Positions 8,354 to 18,126 of a stretch of DNA of 64,000 nucleotides are shown in pieces. The position numbers and the translations under genes were made by a program. Within the stretch, counting starts at the first letter, position 1. Every line of letters starts with the position of its first letter. The notes under the pieces were generated by a model. The model made no database searches. It was not told where the DNA came from and saw only the letters and a list, made by a program, of their open reading frames with translations. This stretch comes from Alphaproteobacteria bacterium (GTDB lineage: Bacteria; Pseudomonadota; Alphaproteobacteria; JAJFFI01): NCBI GenBank assembly GCA_030066595.1, contig JASJBI010000024.1, positions 59,324 through 123,323 of the forward strand, in the 5' to 3' direction.

Positions 8354-9919
8354 CTATACGGTCAACTCCGCCGCGCCTTCGGCCAGCGCGTGCAGCCGCC
8401 CGCTGTTGCCCTGCACGGCCACCCGCTGGTGGTAGAAGCGCAGCCCGCGCAGGCCACCAAGCTCCTCGCCGCCGCCAGCCCGGCCGGGCCCGCCATGGAC
8501 GCACTGCGGCATGACGATGCCGTGTCCCGTGCTGGACTTGCCGACCGCTTCGTCGACGACCAGCACGCGGCCGTGGGTCGGCGCCAGGCGCAGCGCCGCC
8601 TCGGCGGCGAACCCGTCGTCTCCGGTGAAGACCGAGGCGGCCAGCGAACCGCCGCCACGGGCGGCCAGCCCGTAGGCCTGCTCGGCCCCGTCATAAGGCA
8701 TGAGCGTCGAGACCGGTCCGAACACCTCGACCTTGTGCAGCACATCGGCCTCGTCCGGCGTATCGCAGCGGAGCAGCGTGGGCGGCACGAAGGCGCTTGC
8801 CTCCGGATCCGCGCCGACGGGCTCGAAGGAGCCGTCGCCGGTGATGGTCTTGGCCTCGGCCTGGAGCTGCTTGATCCCGTCCAGAACGTTCTTCTGCTGC
8901 ACCTTGTCGACGATCGGGCCCATGCGTACCGTCTCGTCGCGGGGGTTGCCGACCACGGTCTTGCCGAGCCGGTCGGCCAGCGCGTCCGTCACTGCGTCAA
9001 TTACGGCAGCGGGCACCAGGGCGCGCCGGATCGCCGTGCATTTCTGGCCCGCCTTAACCGTCATCTCGCGCGCCACCTCGCGCACGAAGAGATCGAACTC
9101 CGGGCTGCCGGCGGCCGCGTCCGGGCCCAGAACGCTCACATTGAGGCTGTCCGCCTCGACGTTGAAGCGCACCGAGTTCCGGATCACGTTGGCATGGCCG
9201 CGCAGCAAGTGCGCGGTCTCGGCCGATCCGGTGAAAGCGACCGCGTCGCCGCTGGCGACATGATCCATGAGCTCTCGCGCGCCGCCGCAGATCAGCGACA
9301 GAGCCCCGTCCGGCACGATGCCGGCCTCCACTACGTCCTTGACCATGGCGTGCGAGAGGAGGGCCGTGGCGGTCGCCGGCTTGGCCAGCACCGGAACGCC
9401 CGACAACAGCGCCACCGCGGCCTTTTCCCAGAGTCCCCAGGACGGGAAGTTGAAGGCGTTGATATGCACGGCGACTCCGTCGAGCGGCACCAATAGATGC
9501 ATCGCCTGGAACGCTTCGTCCTTGCCCAAGCGCTCGAGCGCGCCATCGGTCAGGTAATTGGCGTCGCCCAGCTTGCCGCCGATATAGGCGTAGTATTTGA
9601 GCGTACCGGAGCCGCCGTCCACATCGATCGACGCATCGACCTGGGTGTTGCCGGAGTTGGCTTGAGCGAGCTCGAAATACCGGTCCCGGTTGGCCGCCAG
9701 CGTGTCGCTGATCTTGCCCAGCATCTGCGCCCGCTCGGCAAAGCTCATCGCCCTGAGCGCAGGGCCGCCGGTCCGCCGTGCGTAGTCCAGTGCCGCGCTC
9801 AGATCGATCCCGTCCGTCGAGGCGCGGGCCAGTTCGTCGCCGAGCACAGGATCGAACAGCGGCGCGCCGTCGCCGGATCCCTCGACCCACGTCCCGCCGA
9901 CATAGTTGGCAAGTTTCAT
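8354..9919 (-). CDS. boxD: 3,4-dehydroadipyl-CoA semialdehyde dehydrogenase
   Basis: A 521-aa aldehyde dehydrogenase of the PaaZ/BoxD type: it starts KLANYVGGTWVEG and has FNFPSWGLWEKAAVALLSG, FTGSAETAHLLR, the catalytic cysteine in VKAGQKCTAIRRAL and the C-terminal block MPQCVHGGPGRAGGGEELGG. There is no MaoC hydratase domain, which separates it from full-length PaaZ. In the box pathway BoxD oxidises 3,4-dehydroadipyl-CoA semialdehyde, made by BoxC, to the acid. Its place between the flavodoxin and DUF4863 genes and opposite boxR-boxC-boxB supports this. Cytoplasmic. Confidence 0.93.
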   Translation of the reverse strand: MKLANYVGGTWVEGSGDGAPLFDPVLGDELARASTDGIDLSAALDYARRTGGPALRAMSFAERAQMLGKISDTLAANRDRYFELAQANSGNTQVDASIDVDGGSGTLKYYAYIGGKLGDANYLTDGALERLGKDEAFQAMHLLVPLDGVAVHINAFNFPSWGLWEKAAVALLSGVPVLAKPATATALLSHAMVKDVVEAGIVPDGALSLICGGARELMDHVASGDAVAFTGSAETAHLLRGHANVIRNSVRFNVEADSLNVSVLGPDAAAGSPEFDLFVREVAREMTVKAGQKCTAIRRALVPAAVIDAVTDALADRLGKTVVGNPRDETVRMGPIVDKVQQKNVLDGIKQLQAEAKTITGDGSFEPVGADPEASAFVPPTLLRCDTPDEADVLHKVEVFGPVSTLMPYDGAEQAYGLAARGGGSLAASVFTGDDGFAAEAALRLAPTHGRVLVVDEAVGKSSTGHGIVMPQCVHGGPGRAGGGEELGGLRGLRFYHQRVAVQGNSGRLHALAEGAAELTV

Positions 9920-9991
9920 GATCGTCCCTCTCGCTCCTGTTCACTGAATGCTGGGCGGGCGGCCGATCCCGCGCCCGGTACGCACCTGCGG

Positions 9992-10474
9992 TTAGGCGGC
10001 CTGTTCCTTGTCGCCTTCCAGGCGCCCGACCCAAGCCAATGACCACTCGGCCGATTCTTCCTCCGGGATGGTGCCCGAGCTGGCGTCATGCTGGAACATC
10101 TCGCCGATGCGGCTGGCGCCCAATTCGGTGAGGATTTCGTCGAAGCACTTGCCACCGAAGGTGAAAGTTTGGGCGTAGGTGCGGTCGCCCAGCGCTACGA
10201 CGCCGTAGCGCAGGCCCGTGAGATCGGGGCGCGCGCTCTTCAAATCCTCGTAGAGCGCCATGGCGTTGTCGGGCACGTCGCCCTGGCCGTAGGTCGATGT
10301 GCAGATCAAATAGATCCTCGATCGGTCGAAAACGCTGCTGTCCAGGCCGTCCATGAGGGTGATCTCCACCTCGTGACCCGCGGCCGACAGCTGGTCGCTG
10401 ATCTCTTCGGCGCACAGCTCGGCCGTGCCCGTCATGGTGCCGACCAGGATGGAAAGCTCGACGCCCAATGACAT
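9992..10474 (-). CDS. Flavodoxin (MioC-like), candidate electron donor to BoxB
   Basis: This 160-aa single-domain flavodoxin binds FMN through the phosphate loop ILVGTMTGTAEL (residues 9-20) and has the isoalloxazine-binding segments CTSTYGQGDVP and VALGDRTYAQTFTFGGK. It is the promoter-proximal gene of the leftward box arm and shares its control region with boxR. BoxB needs two electrons per turnover, supplied in Azoarcus by the iron-sulfur flavoprotein BoxA. No boxA is in this window, so the flavodoxin may deliver electrons instead, from a reductase encoded elsewhere (inference). Confidence 0.88.
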   Translation of the reverse strand: MSLGVELSILVGTMTGTAELCAEEISDQLSAAGHEVEITLMDGLDSSVFDRSRIYLICTSTYGQGDVPDNAMALYEDLKSARPDLTGLRYGVVALGDRTYAQTFTFGGKCFDEILTELGASRIGEMFQHDASSGTIPEEESAEWSLAWVGRLEGDKEQAA

Positions 10475-10539
10475 GCCCCTCGATCAGCCCGCGAAAATAC
10501 CAGAGCGGCCCAAAAGCCGCCCGTAATCCTCGAAAACAT

Positions 10540-10577
10540 AGTGCACTTATATATTGATAACAAGCACTATATTGCAT
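10540..10577. promoter_or_regulatory. BoxR-type operator between flavodoxin and boxR
   Basis: The AT-rich intergenic segment has TGCA at 10542-10545 and 10573-10576. The second belongs to AGCA-N6-TGCA (10563-10576) with spacer CTATAT, nearly matching TGCA-TTATAT-TGCA in front of boxC. TATATT at 10568-10573 could be the boxR -10. On the minus strand TTGTTA and TATGTT, 17 bp apart, could serve the flavodoxin gene. BzdR/BoxR regulators are known to bind TGCA half-sites spaced by 6 bp, so this is probably the site for autoregulation and for repression of the leftward box arm. Confidence 0.6.
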
Positions 10578-10631
10578 ATTCTGGCCGGAGCCATGAACGC
10601 TTCGGGTTTGGGCGATAACGGAGCACGCTAT

Positions 10632-11564
10632 ATGGTCGCCGAGAAAGCCAAGCCGCTGCCCCGGGAAGAGAACCGGCGGGGGCCGTGTGCGGCGGAACTG
10701 CACCAAGGCTATCTGTCCGTGCTGGGTGAGCGGGTGCGCAACCTGCGCGCCCGGCGCGGCATGACGCGCAAGATTCTGGCCCGCGATTCCGGCGTTTCGG
10801 AACGCTACCTCGCCCAGCTCGAATCCGGGCAGGGCAACATCTCCATCGGCTTGCTGCGCCAGGTCGCCGGCGCCATGAGCGTGCCGCTCGAGGATCTGGT
10901 TCGCGAGGGACGGGAACAGCCCATCGAGCTGACTCTCCTGATCCAGCGGCTTGAGCGGCTCGGCCCGGAGGACGTGGCCGACGTGCACCGCTTGGTGGCC
11001 GAGCGCTTTGGCCGGGATTCAGACGCGCACCGGAACTCGCGGGTGGCGTTGATCGGGCTCAGGGGAGCCGGCAAGACCACCTTGGGCAGGATGCTGGCCC
11101 AGCACATCGAAGTGCCCTTCGTCGAGATGCACAAGGAGATCGAGCGAGACTCCGGCATGAGCCTCAGCGAGATCTTCTCGCTTTCGGGTCAGTCCGCCTA
11201 TCGCCGCTATGAGCGACGGGCGCTCGAGCGGGTGATCGACGAATACCCGCGTGCGGTGATCGCGACCGGCGGCAGCCTGGTCTCGGAGCCGGGCACCTTC
11301 GACCTCTTGCTGTCCGCCTGTTACACCATCTGGATCAAGGCCTCGCCGGAGGAGCATATGAGCCGCACGATGGCCCAGGGGGATCTGCGGCCCATGTCCG
11401 GCAACGCCGAGGCGATGGACGATCTGCGCCGGATCCTGGCCGAGCGGGACGCGCTCTACGCCAAGGCCGACGCCATGGTGGACACCAGCAAGAACACGGT
11501 GGGCCAGAGCTTCGATCGCCTGGTCGCCTTCGTGAACGGCGAGGCCTCGGCGTCAAGGGAATAG
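10632..11564 (+). CDS. boxR: BoxR/BzdR-type transcriptional regulator (HTH-XRE plus shikimate-kinase-like domain)
   Basis: A 311-aa two-domain regulator. Residues about 25-90 are an XRE helix-turn-helix (LGERVRNLRARRGMTRKILA, then SGVSERYLAQLESGQ). From about residue 135 a shikimate-kinase-like domain begins with P-loop ALIGLRGAGKTTLGR. In BzdR/BoxR this second domain senses benzoyl-CoA, which releases repression. I chose the ATG at 10632 because GGAG sits 8 bp upstream; the open frame extends to a TTG at 10554 and an ATG at 10593, but the former would overlap the operator. It is followed by boxC and boxB in the same direction. Confidence 0.93.
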   Translation: MVAEKAKPLPREENRRGPCAAELHQGYLSVLGERVRNLRARRGMTRKILARDSGVSERYLAQLESGQGNISIGLLRQVAGAMSVPLEDLVREGREQPIELTLLIQRLERLGPEDVADVHRLVAERFGRDSDAHRNSRVALIGLRGAGKTTLGRMLAQHIEVPFVEMHKEIERDSGMSLSEIFSLSGQSAYRRYERRALERVIDEYPRAVIATGGSLVSEPGTFDLLLSACYTIWIKASPEEHMSRTMAQGDLRPMSGNAEAMDDLRRILAERDALYAKADAMVDTSKNTVGQSFDRLVAFVNGEASASRE

Positions 11565-11597
11565 CAGGCACCGCACGCGGCTCCGGCAAAATAATGC

Positions 11598-11629
11598 TTG
11601 CCGCCGACCGTAACATGCATTATATTGCA
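11598..11629 (+). promoter_or_regulatory. boxC-boxB promoter with overlapping TGCA-N6-TGCA operator
   Basis: A -35-like TTGCCG (11598-11603) and a -10-like TATATT (11621-11626) are 17 bp apart. TGCA at 11616-11619 and at 11626-11629 are separated by exactly 6 bp and straddle the -10. This is the half-site arrangement described for BzdR operators and would give repression by blocking RNA polymerase. boxC starts 25 bp further on. Confidence 0.65.
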
Positions 11630-11653
11630 TAAGTCCGCTTGGGAGGGGACGTC

Positions 11654-13309
11654 ATGACGCATGCAAATCTGGTCACCTTTGACCGGCATCCCGACAGCTA
11701 TCAGCATTGGAAGCTGTCCTTCGACGGCCCCGTCGCCACCTTGGCCTTGGACGTGCGCGAGGACGGCGGCATTCGGCCGGACTACAAGTTGAAGCTCAAT
11801 TCCTACGACCTGGGCGTCGACATCGAGCTCTCGGACGCGCTCCAGCGCCTCCGCTTCGAGCATCCCGAGGTGCGCTGCCTGGTCGTGACCAGCCTCAAGG
11901 AGCGCATGTTCTGCTCCGGGGCCAACATCTACATGCTTGGAACCTCGCCGCACGCCTGGAAGGTGAATTTCTGCAAGTTCACCAACGAAACCCGCAATGG
12001 CATCGAGGACATGGGCGCCAATTCGGGCATCCGCTCGATCGCCGCCTGCAACGGCGCGACCGCCGGCGGCGGCTACGAGCTGGCGCTGGCTTGCGACGAG
12101 ATCGCCTTGATCGACGACCGCTCGAGTTCTGTGAGCCTGCCCGAAGTGCCGCTCCTGGGCGTGCTGCCGGGCACCGGAGGGCTCACGCGCGTGGTGGACA
12201 AGCGCAAAGTGCGCCGGGATCTGGCAGACGTGTTCTGCACCATGGAAGAGGGCGTGCGCGGCCAGCGCGCCAAGGATTGGAAGCTGGTGGACCATGTCAT
12301 ACCGCCGTCCGATTTTGCCGAAAAGGTCAAGGCGCGCGCCGCGGAGCTGGCTGCACTGTCCGACCGGCCGATCGACGCCAAGGGCATCGAACTGACACCG
12401 TTGGAGCGGGAGATCGGCGACAGCGGCTATCGCTACAAGCATGTCGAGGTGCAGCTCGACGCCCCGCGCCGCACCGTCACGATCACGGTGCGCGGGCCGG
12501 AGAGCGGGCCCGCCGACCTCGATGGCATTCGCGCCGCCGGCGTTGACTGGTGGCCGCTGGCGCTGGCCCGCGAGCTGGACGACGCGATCTTGATGCTGCG
12601 CCACAACAACGCCGACTACGGCCTCTGGGTCCTGAAGACCGAGGGCGAGATAGAGCAGGTGCTGGCCTCGGACGCGCTGATGCTTGCCAACCGGGACGAC
12701 TGGTTCGTGCGCGAGACTGTCAACTATCTGCGCCGTACGCTGCGCCGGCTCGACGTGTCTTCGCGCAGCCTGTTCGTTTCGGTCGATCCGGGCTCGTGCT
12801 TTGCCGGGACGCTCCTGGAACTCGCCCTCGCGGCGGATCGGAGCTTCATGCTGGACGACCAGGAAACGCCGGAAAACTCGCCGTCCGTGGCGCCGGGCGA
12901 GGTCAATTTCGGGCTGTTCACCATGTCGAACGGCCTGTCCCGCCTGGAGGAGCGCTTCAACGGTGACGCGGCGGCCATCGCGGCGGTCGAGGAAAGCGTC
13001 GGCCGGTCCCTCGGACCCGCCGAAGCCCTCGAACTCGGTCTCGTGACGTTCACCCCGGACGACATCGACTGGGAGGACGAGATCCGCATGGCCATCGAGG
13101 AACGCATTGCCATGTCGCCGGACGCGCTCACCGGCATGGAGGCAAGCCTTCGCTTCGGCGGCCAGGAAACCATGGAAACCAAGATCTTCGGCCGGCTGAC
13201 CGCGTGGCAGAACTGGGTGTTCTCGCGCCCGAACGCGGTCGGCGACAAGGGCGCCCTGCGCGTCTACGGCACCGGAACCGCACCGCAATTCGATTGGGAA
13301 AGGGTCTAG
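11654..13309 (+). CDS. boxC: Benzoyl-CoA-dihydrodiol lyase / 2,3-epoxybenzoyl-CoA dihydrolase
   Basis: A 551-aa protein made of two crotonase-like halves, the length and layout of BoxC. It starts at an ATG with GGGAGGGGAC just upstream (an in-frame TTG at 11639 lies inside that site). The first half has EHPEVRCLVVTSLKERMFCSG-type oxyanion-hole sequence (split here: CLVVTSLKERMFCSGANI) and NGATAGGGYELALACDEI. BoxC hydrolytically opens the ring of 2,3-epoxybenzoyl-CoA to 3,4-dehydroadipyl-CoA semialdehyde plus formate. boxB follows after 2 bp. Cytoplasmic. Confidence 0.95.
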   Translation: MTHANLVTFDRHPDSYQHWKLSFDGPVATLALDVREDGGIRPDYKLKLNSYDLGVDIELSDALQRLRFEHPEVRCLVVTSLKERMFCSGANIYMLGTSPHAWKVNFCKFTNETRNGIEDMGANSGIRSIAACNGATAGGGYELALACDEIALIDDRSSSVSLPEVPLLGVLPGTGGLTRVVDKRKVRRDLADVFCTMEEGVRGQRAKDWKLVDHVIPPSDFAEKVKARAAELAALSDRPIDAKGIELTPLEREIGDSGYRYKHVEVQLDAPRRTVTITVRGPESGPADLDGIRAAGVDWWPLALARELDDAILMLRHNNADYGLWVLKTEGEIEQVLASDALMLANRDDWFVRETVNYLRRTLRRLDVSSRSLFVSVDPGSCFAGTLLELALAADRSFMLDDQETPENSPSVAPGEVNFGLFTMSNGLSRLEERFNGDAAAIAAVEESVGRSLGPAEALELGLVTFTPDDIDWEDEIRMAIEERIAMSPDALTGMEASLRFGGQETMETKIFGRLTAWQNWVFSRPNAVGDKGALRVYGTGTAPQFDWERV

Positions 13310-13311
13310 CG

Positions 13312-14736
<1,425 letters not shown>

Positions 14737-14762
14737 CCTCTTCTTTCACAGCGACCCTACTG

Positions 14763-14796
14763 AGCCCGGACGTCACGCGGCGTCCGGGCTTTTTTG
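14763..14796 (+). terminator. Rho-independent terminator after boxB
   Basis: AGCCCGGACG (14763-14772) pairs perfectly with CGTCCGGGCT (14781-14790) around an 8-base loop, followed by a run of six T starting at 14790. It ends the boxR-boxC-boxB direction and, being symmetric, may also insulate the convergent gene ending at 14818. Confidence 0.9.
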
Positions 14797-14817
14797 TCTG
14801 CGCCGCACCGGCAATCG

Positions 14818-15372
14818 TCACGGGCGGCCGTACGAGAAGCTGCGCAGCGAGTCTACCATCCCGCGCATCCGCTCGGTCTTTTTCTCCTGTGACTCCCGCT
14901 GCAACTCCTCGGGCGAGCCCGGGCTCGTACCGAGCCGTTGCGCCTCCTTGAGCTGAATATCGAACACGAGATCTTCGATCTTGGCCCGGCGTTCCGCCCG
15001 CGTGGTCGCCTTGCGCCTCATGTTTTCCGTCAGGATCTGATGGGTCTGGATCAGGGTCGTGTAGAGGCCCGGATTGCTCGTCTTGGGGATGAGGATGGTC
15101 TTGACGCCCTCATAGGCGCACTTGCGCCACTTGTCCTCCCCGCGCGCGATCTGGTATTTGCCCAAACTGCCGACGTTGTCCGGGTCATACCCGCTCTTCT
15201 TGGTGCAGTCCGCCAGATGGGCGTCGAACTGCTTGAAGGCATCCTCCATATAGATATCTGAGCCGGTGGCCATTCGCGCCCTTCCGTCGTCCTCGGCTTG
15301 CACTGACGTAATGGTGCCGGCCGAAAGCGAAATACCCATCGCCAGCGCTGGTAGTACTCTAATGAGCTGCAT
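14818..15372 (-). CDS. Exported two-cysteine protein of unknown function (paralogue 1)
   Basis: A 184-aa protein starting at an ATG at 15372 after AGGAACAGG; a longer frame to 15459 lacks support. A Sec signal peptide (MQLIRVLPALAMGISLSAG, cleavage near VQA-ED) precedes a charged domain. Key conserved features shared with the gene at 15752-16255 are DIYMEDAFKQFDAHLADC, WRKCAYEGVKTILIP, LTENMRRKATTRAERRAK and a C-terminal helix. The two conserved cysteines (in ADC and KCAYEG) could form a disulfide in the periplasm. I do not recognise the family. It is convergent with boxB. Confidence 0.75.
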   Translation of the reverse strand: MQLIRVLPALAMGISLSAGTITSVQAEDDGRARMATGSDIYMEDAFKQFDAHLADCTKKSGYDPDNVGSLGKYQIARGEDKWRKCAYEGVKTILIPKTSNPGLYTTLIQTHQILTENMRRKATTRAERRAKIEDLVFDIQLKEAQRLGTSPGSPEELQRESQEKKTERMRGMVDSLRSFSYGRP

Positions 15373-15564
15373 TGGACCTGTTCCTTTCCTAAGAACGCGC
15401 GCAGACAGATGAAATATTATCGAGTGTTTATTCCCCAGGCGCAACGACGTCCGTTGCATTAACCATCGCGCTGTTTCGGAGGTCTTCGCTGCCGTGACGC
15501 CTGTTCTTCCGTCTAGGCTTTGGCGAACCGCCCATGCACAAGGCCGGGTCCGGGGCCCCGGTGG

Positions 15565-15732
15565 TCACGAGCTGCGCAGATTGTCGACGGCCTGCCGGGT
15601 CAGGGGCTCTTCCTCGAAGGCGGGCGGCGTGAGCGCGCCGGCATCCCTGACGGCAGCGTTCTCCGCTTCCTCGCGCTCGATATCGAGCCACACCTGATCG
15701 GTCCAGGCGGTCCGCTCTGCCCGCAGGCGAAA
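15565..15732 (-). pseudogene. C-terminal remnant of a third copy of the exported two-cysteine protein
   Basis: Just downstream of the paralogue 2 stop, the same strand can be read as about 55 codons (starting FRLRAERTAWTDQVWLDIE and ending in AVDNLRSS, stop at 15565-15567). This lines up with the C-terminus of paralogue 2: RAER at the same place, IE-x-x-EAE-x-AA next, then Pro-x-Phe, Leu and V-D-x-x-RS before the stop. There is no start codon or signal peptide; an in-frame stop lies at 15733-15735. It looks like a 3' fragment left by unequal exchange in a tandem array. Confidence 0.6.
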
Positions 15733-15751
15733 TCAGACCGCGGAATCCGCC

Positions 15752-16255
15752 CTAGAACGACCGAACGTCGTCGATCACCCGCTGCTGCAGGCTGTCGGGC
15801 TGGAACTTCGGGCCGCTGTCTTCGGCGGCCGCGGCCGCACGCTCCGCCTCCTGGAGCTCGATGGTCATGATCAGCTCTCCGACCACGGCATCCCGTTCCG
15901 CCCGGGTCGCGCGCTTCATGACGATCTTGTTGGTCAGGTGCCGGTCGAGGCCGATCAGCTCCCGATACTTCTCCGGCCAGTTGGAGTTCGGGATCAGATG
16001 CGCTTCGACCCCTTCGTAGTAGCACAGCCGCCAATCCCGCTCGTCCGGCGCAAGCGCGTGCTTGCCGATCTTCGGCGGCTTCGCCGGATCGTACTCGTGC
16101 CGCTTGCTGCAGTCGGCCACGTGGCCGCGGAACTTCTCGAACGCCGTCTTCATATAGCTGGCGTCGGTGACCGTGTTCTCCCCGTTTGCCGCTTGCGCGC
16201 CGGCAGCACAGACCAGCCCCAGGACCAGCGGCGGGACAAGCCTCTTGGTCCGCAT
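15752..16255 (-). CDS. Exported two-cysteine protein of unknown function (paralogue 2)
   Basis: A 167-aa protein with a clear signal peptide (MRTKRLVPPLVLGLVCAAG, cleavage near AQA). The mature part repeats the pattern of the gene at 14818-15372: DASYMKTAFEKFRGHVADC, WRLCYYEGVEAHLIP, a segment LTNKIVMKRATRAERDAV and EAERAAAAAEDSG, then a short tail. Both cysteines are conserved. Probably periplasmic or outer-membrane associated. No known domain is recognised. The two paralogues and a third remnant form a local family; the gene is read leftward and could share a promoter upstream of 16255. Confidence 0.78.
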   Translation of the reverse strand: MRTKRLVPPLVLGLVCAAGAQAANGENTVTDASYMKTAFEKFRGHVADCSKRHEYDPAKPPKIGKHALAPDERDWRLCYYEGVEAHLIPNSNWPEKYRELIGLDRHLTNKIVMKRATRAERDAVVGELIMTIELQEAERAAAAAEDSGPKFQPDSLQQRVIDDVRSF

Positions 16256-16399
16256 TGTCAGTTACCCCTCCGAATACTCCCCACCTAATAGACTACCACA
16301 GAGGTTCGATATTCCGCGGCACGGTGCTTGCCGCTTGCCGGGGCCCGGCGTAACGTGCCGCTCAAGCGCCCGTCTTTCCCGCAACCGAGGACCCTCAGC

Positions 16400-18025
16400 A
16401 TGAACCTGGCGGAATCCCTTCTGCACGCCCTCAAGGATCACGGCGCACAGGAGTTGTTCGGCATCCCTGGCGACTTCGCGCTGCCCTTCTTCAAGGTCAT
16501 CGAAGAGACCAAGATCCTGCCCTACTACACCATGAGCCACGAGCCCGGTGTCGGTTTCGCCGCCGACGCCGCAGTGCGCTGGAACAGCGGTCTCGGCGTC
16601 GCGGTGGTCACCTACGGCGCCGGTGCGTTCAACATGGTCAACGCGGTGGCCGGCGCCTATGCCGAAAAGTCGCCCCTGGTGGTGATCTCGGGCGCGCCCG
16701 GTGCGGCGGAGGCGCGGCGCGGCTTGCTGCTGCACCATCAGGCCAAGACGCTCGATTCCCAGATCCGCGTGTATCAGGAGATCACCTGTGACCAGGTCAT
16801 CCTGGACAATGCCGAGCGGGCGCCTCAGGATATCGCCCGGGTGCTGCGCCGCTGCCGCGAGCAGGCACGGCCGGTCTATATCGAGTTTCCGCGGGACATG
16901 GTGGACCAGCCCTGTGCTCCGGTGGTCCGCGACCGCCCCCGTCCAGTTGACCCGGATGCGGTCGCCGCCTGCGCCGACGAGATCCTGGCGCGGCTCAAAG
17001 AGGCCGACTCGCCGGTGCTCATGGCCGGCGTGGAGATCCGACGCTACGGGCTCGAGGACAAGGTCGAGGACCTTGCCAAGCGGCTGGGCCTTCCGGTCGC
17101 GACGAGCTTCATGGGGCGCGGGCTCCTGGCGGACGCCGACGTGCCCTTCATCGGCACCTATATCGGACTGGCCGGCAACCCGGAGATCAGCCAGAAGGTA
17201 GAGACGTCCGATGCGCTGCTGCTGCTGGGCGTGATCCTGTGCGACACCAATTTCGGCGTCTCCGAGCGCAACATCGACATGCGCTACGCGATCCAGGTCA
17301 TCGACCGGGAGGTGCGTCTCGGTCATCACGTCTACCAGGACATCCCGCTTGGCGCGTTGATCGACGCGTTGCTCGAACGGGCGGGACCCGCCGGCGACAC
17401 GAAAAGGATGCCGCCGCCGATCGAGTATCCGCGCGGTCTCGAAGCCGACGAGGAGGCCATTTCGCCGACCGATCTGGCGCGGGCGGTCAACGATCTGTTC
17501 GACGCCCACGGGACCATGCCAATCGCGTCCGATATCGGCGACTGCCTGTTCACGGCGATGGACATCCAGCTCACGCCGCTCACGGGGCCGGGCTACTACG
17601 CGGGCATGGGCTACGGCGTGCCGGCCGGGCTGGGCCTGCAAGCGACCAGCGGCGAGCGCCCGATCATCCTGGTCGGCGACGGCGCCTTCCAGATGACCGG
17701 CTGGGAGCTCGGCAACTGCCGCCGGTATGGCTGGGATCCCATCGTGCTGCTGTTCAACAACGCGAGCTGGGAGATGTTGCGCGCCTTCCAGCCCGAGGCC
17801 GGCTACAACGATCTCGACGACTGGCGTTTCGCGGACATGGCCGCGGCGCTCGGCGGGGTCGGCCATCGGGTCGCCACGCGGTCGCAGTTGAAAGCCGCGC
17901 TCGATGCCGCCCATGCGGAGCGCGGTCGGTTCCAGCTGATCGAGGTCATGATCCCCCGCGGGGTCATCTCGCGCACCCTTGACCGCTTCGTCAAGGCCTA
18001 CGCGGCCAAGCGCGGCAAGGGTTAA
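16400..18025 (+). CDS. ipdC: Phenylpyruvate/indole-3-pyruvate decarboxylase (ThDP-dependent)
   Basis: A 541-aa thiamin-diphosphate decarboxylase very similar, from memory, to the Azospirillum brasilense phenylpyruvate decarboxylase: GIPGDFALPFFKV at the start, catalytic glutamate in SHEPGVGFAADAA, TYGAGAFNMVNAVAGAYAEK, and the ThDP motif GDGAFQMTGWELGN, ending in NN about 25 residues later. It converts phenylpyruvate or indole-3-pyruvate to the aldehyde plus CO2, a step to phenylacetate or to indole-3-acetate (auxin). The ATG at 16400 has GAGG 9 bp upstream. It stands alone, but neighbours the aromatic catabolic locus. Confidence 0.9.
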   Translation: MNLAESLLHALKDHGAQELFGIPGDFALPFFKVIEETKILPYYTMSHEPGVGFAADAAVRWNSGLGVAVVTYGAGAFNMVNAVAGAYAEKSPLVVISGAPGAAEARRGLLLHHQAKTLDSQIRVYQEITCDQVILDNAERAPQDIARVLRRCREQARPVYIEFPRDMVDQPCAPVVRDRPRPVDPDAVAACADEILARLKEADSPVLMAGVEIRRYGLEDKVEDLAKRLGLPVATSFMGRGLLADADVPFIGTYIGLAGNPEISQKVETSDALLLLGVILCDTNFGVSERNIDMRYAIQVIDREVRLGHHVYQDIPLGALIDALLERAGPAGDTKRMPPPIEYPRGLEADEEAISPTDLARAVNDLFDAHGTMPIASDIGDCLFTAMDIQLTPLTGPGYYAGMGYGVPAGLGLQATSGERPIILVGDGAFQMTGWELGNCRRYGWDPIVLLFNNASWEMLRAFQPEAGYNDLDDWRFADMAAALGGVGHRVATRSQLKAALDAAHAERGRFQLIEVMIPRGVISRTLDRFVKAYAAKRGKG

Positions 18026-18126
18026 GTCGGCGGCGCCTGGCGGACTTTCGAGGCAACCGTTCGGTTGTCATCGAAATGTGACTGGGTCCATGCTCTGGCT
18101 GCGACCGGCAATAACGCAGGCTGTCC

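Noticed and set aside
15428..15691. An 87-codon frame between the two exported-protein genes
   Set aside because: The translation is an Arg/Gly-rich shadow frame, while another frame on the same strand matches the C-terminus of the paralogues. I annotated that remnant instead.
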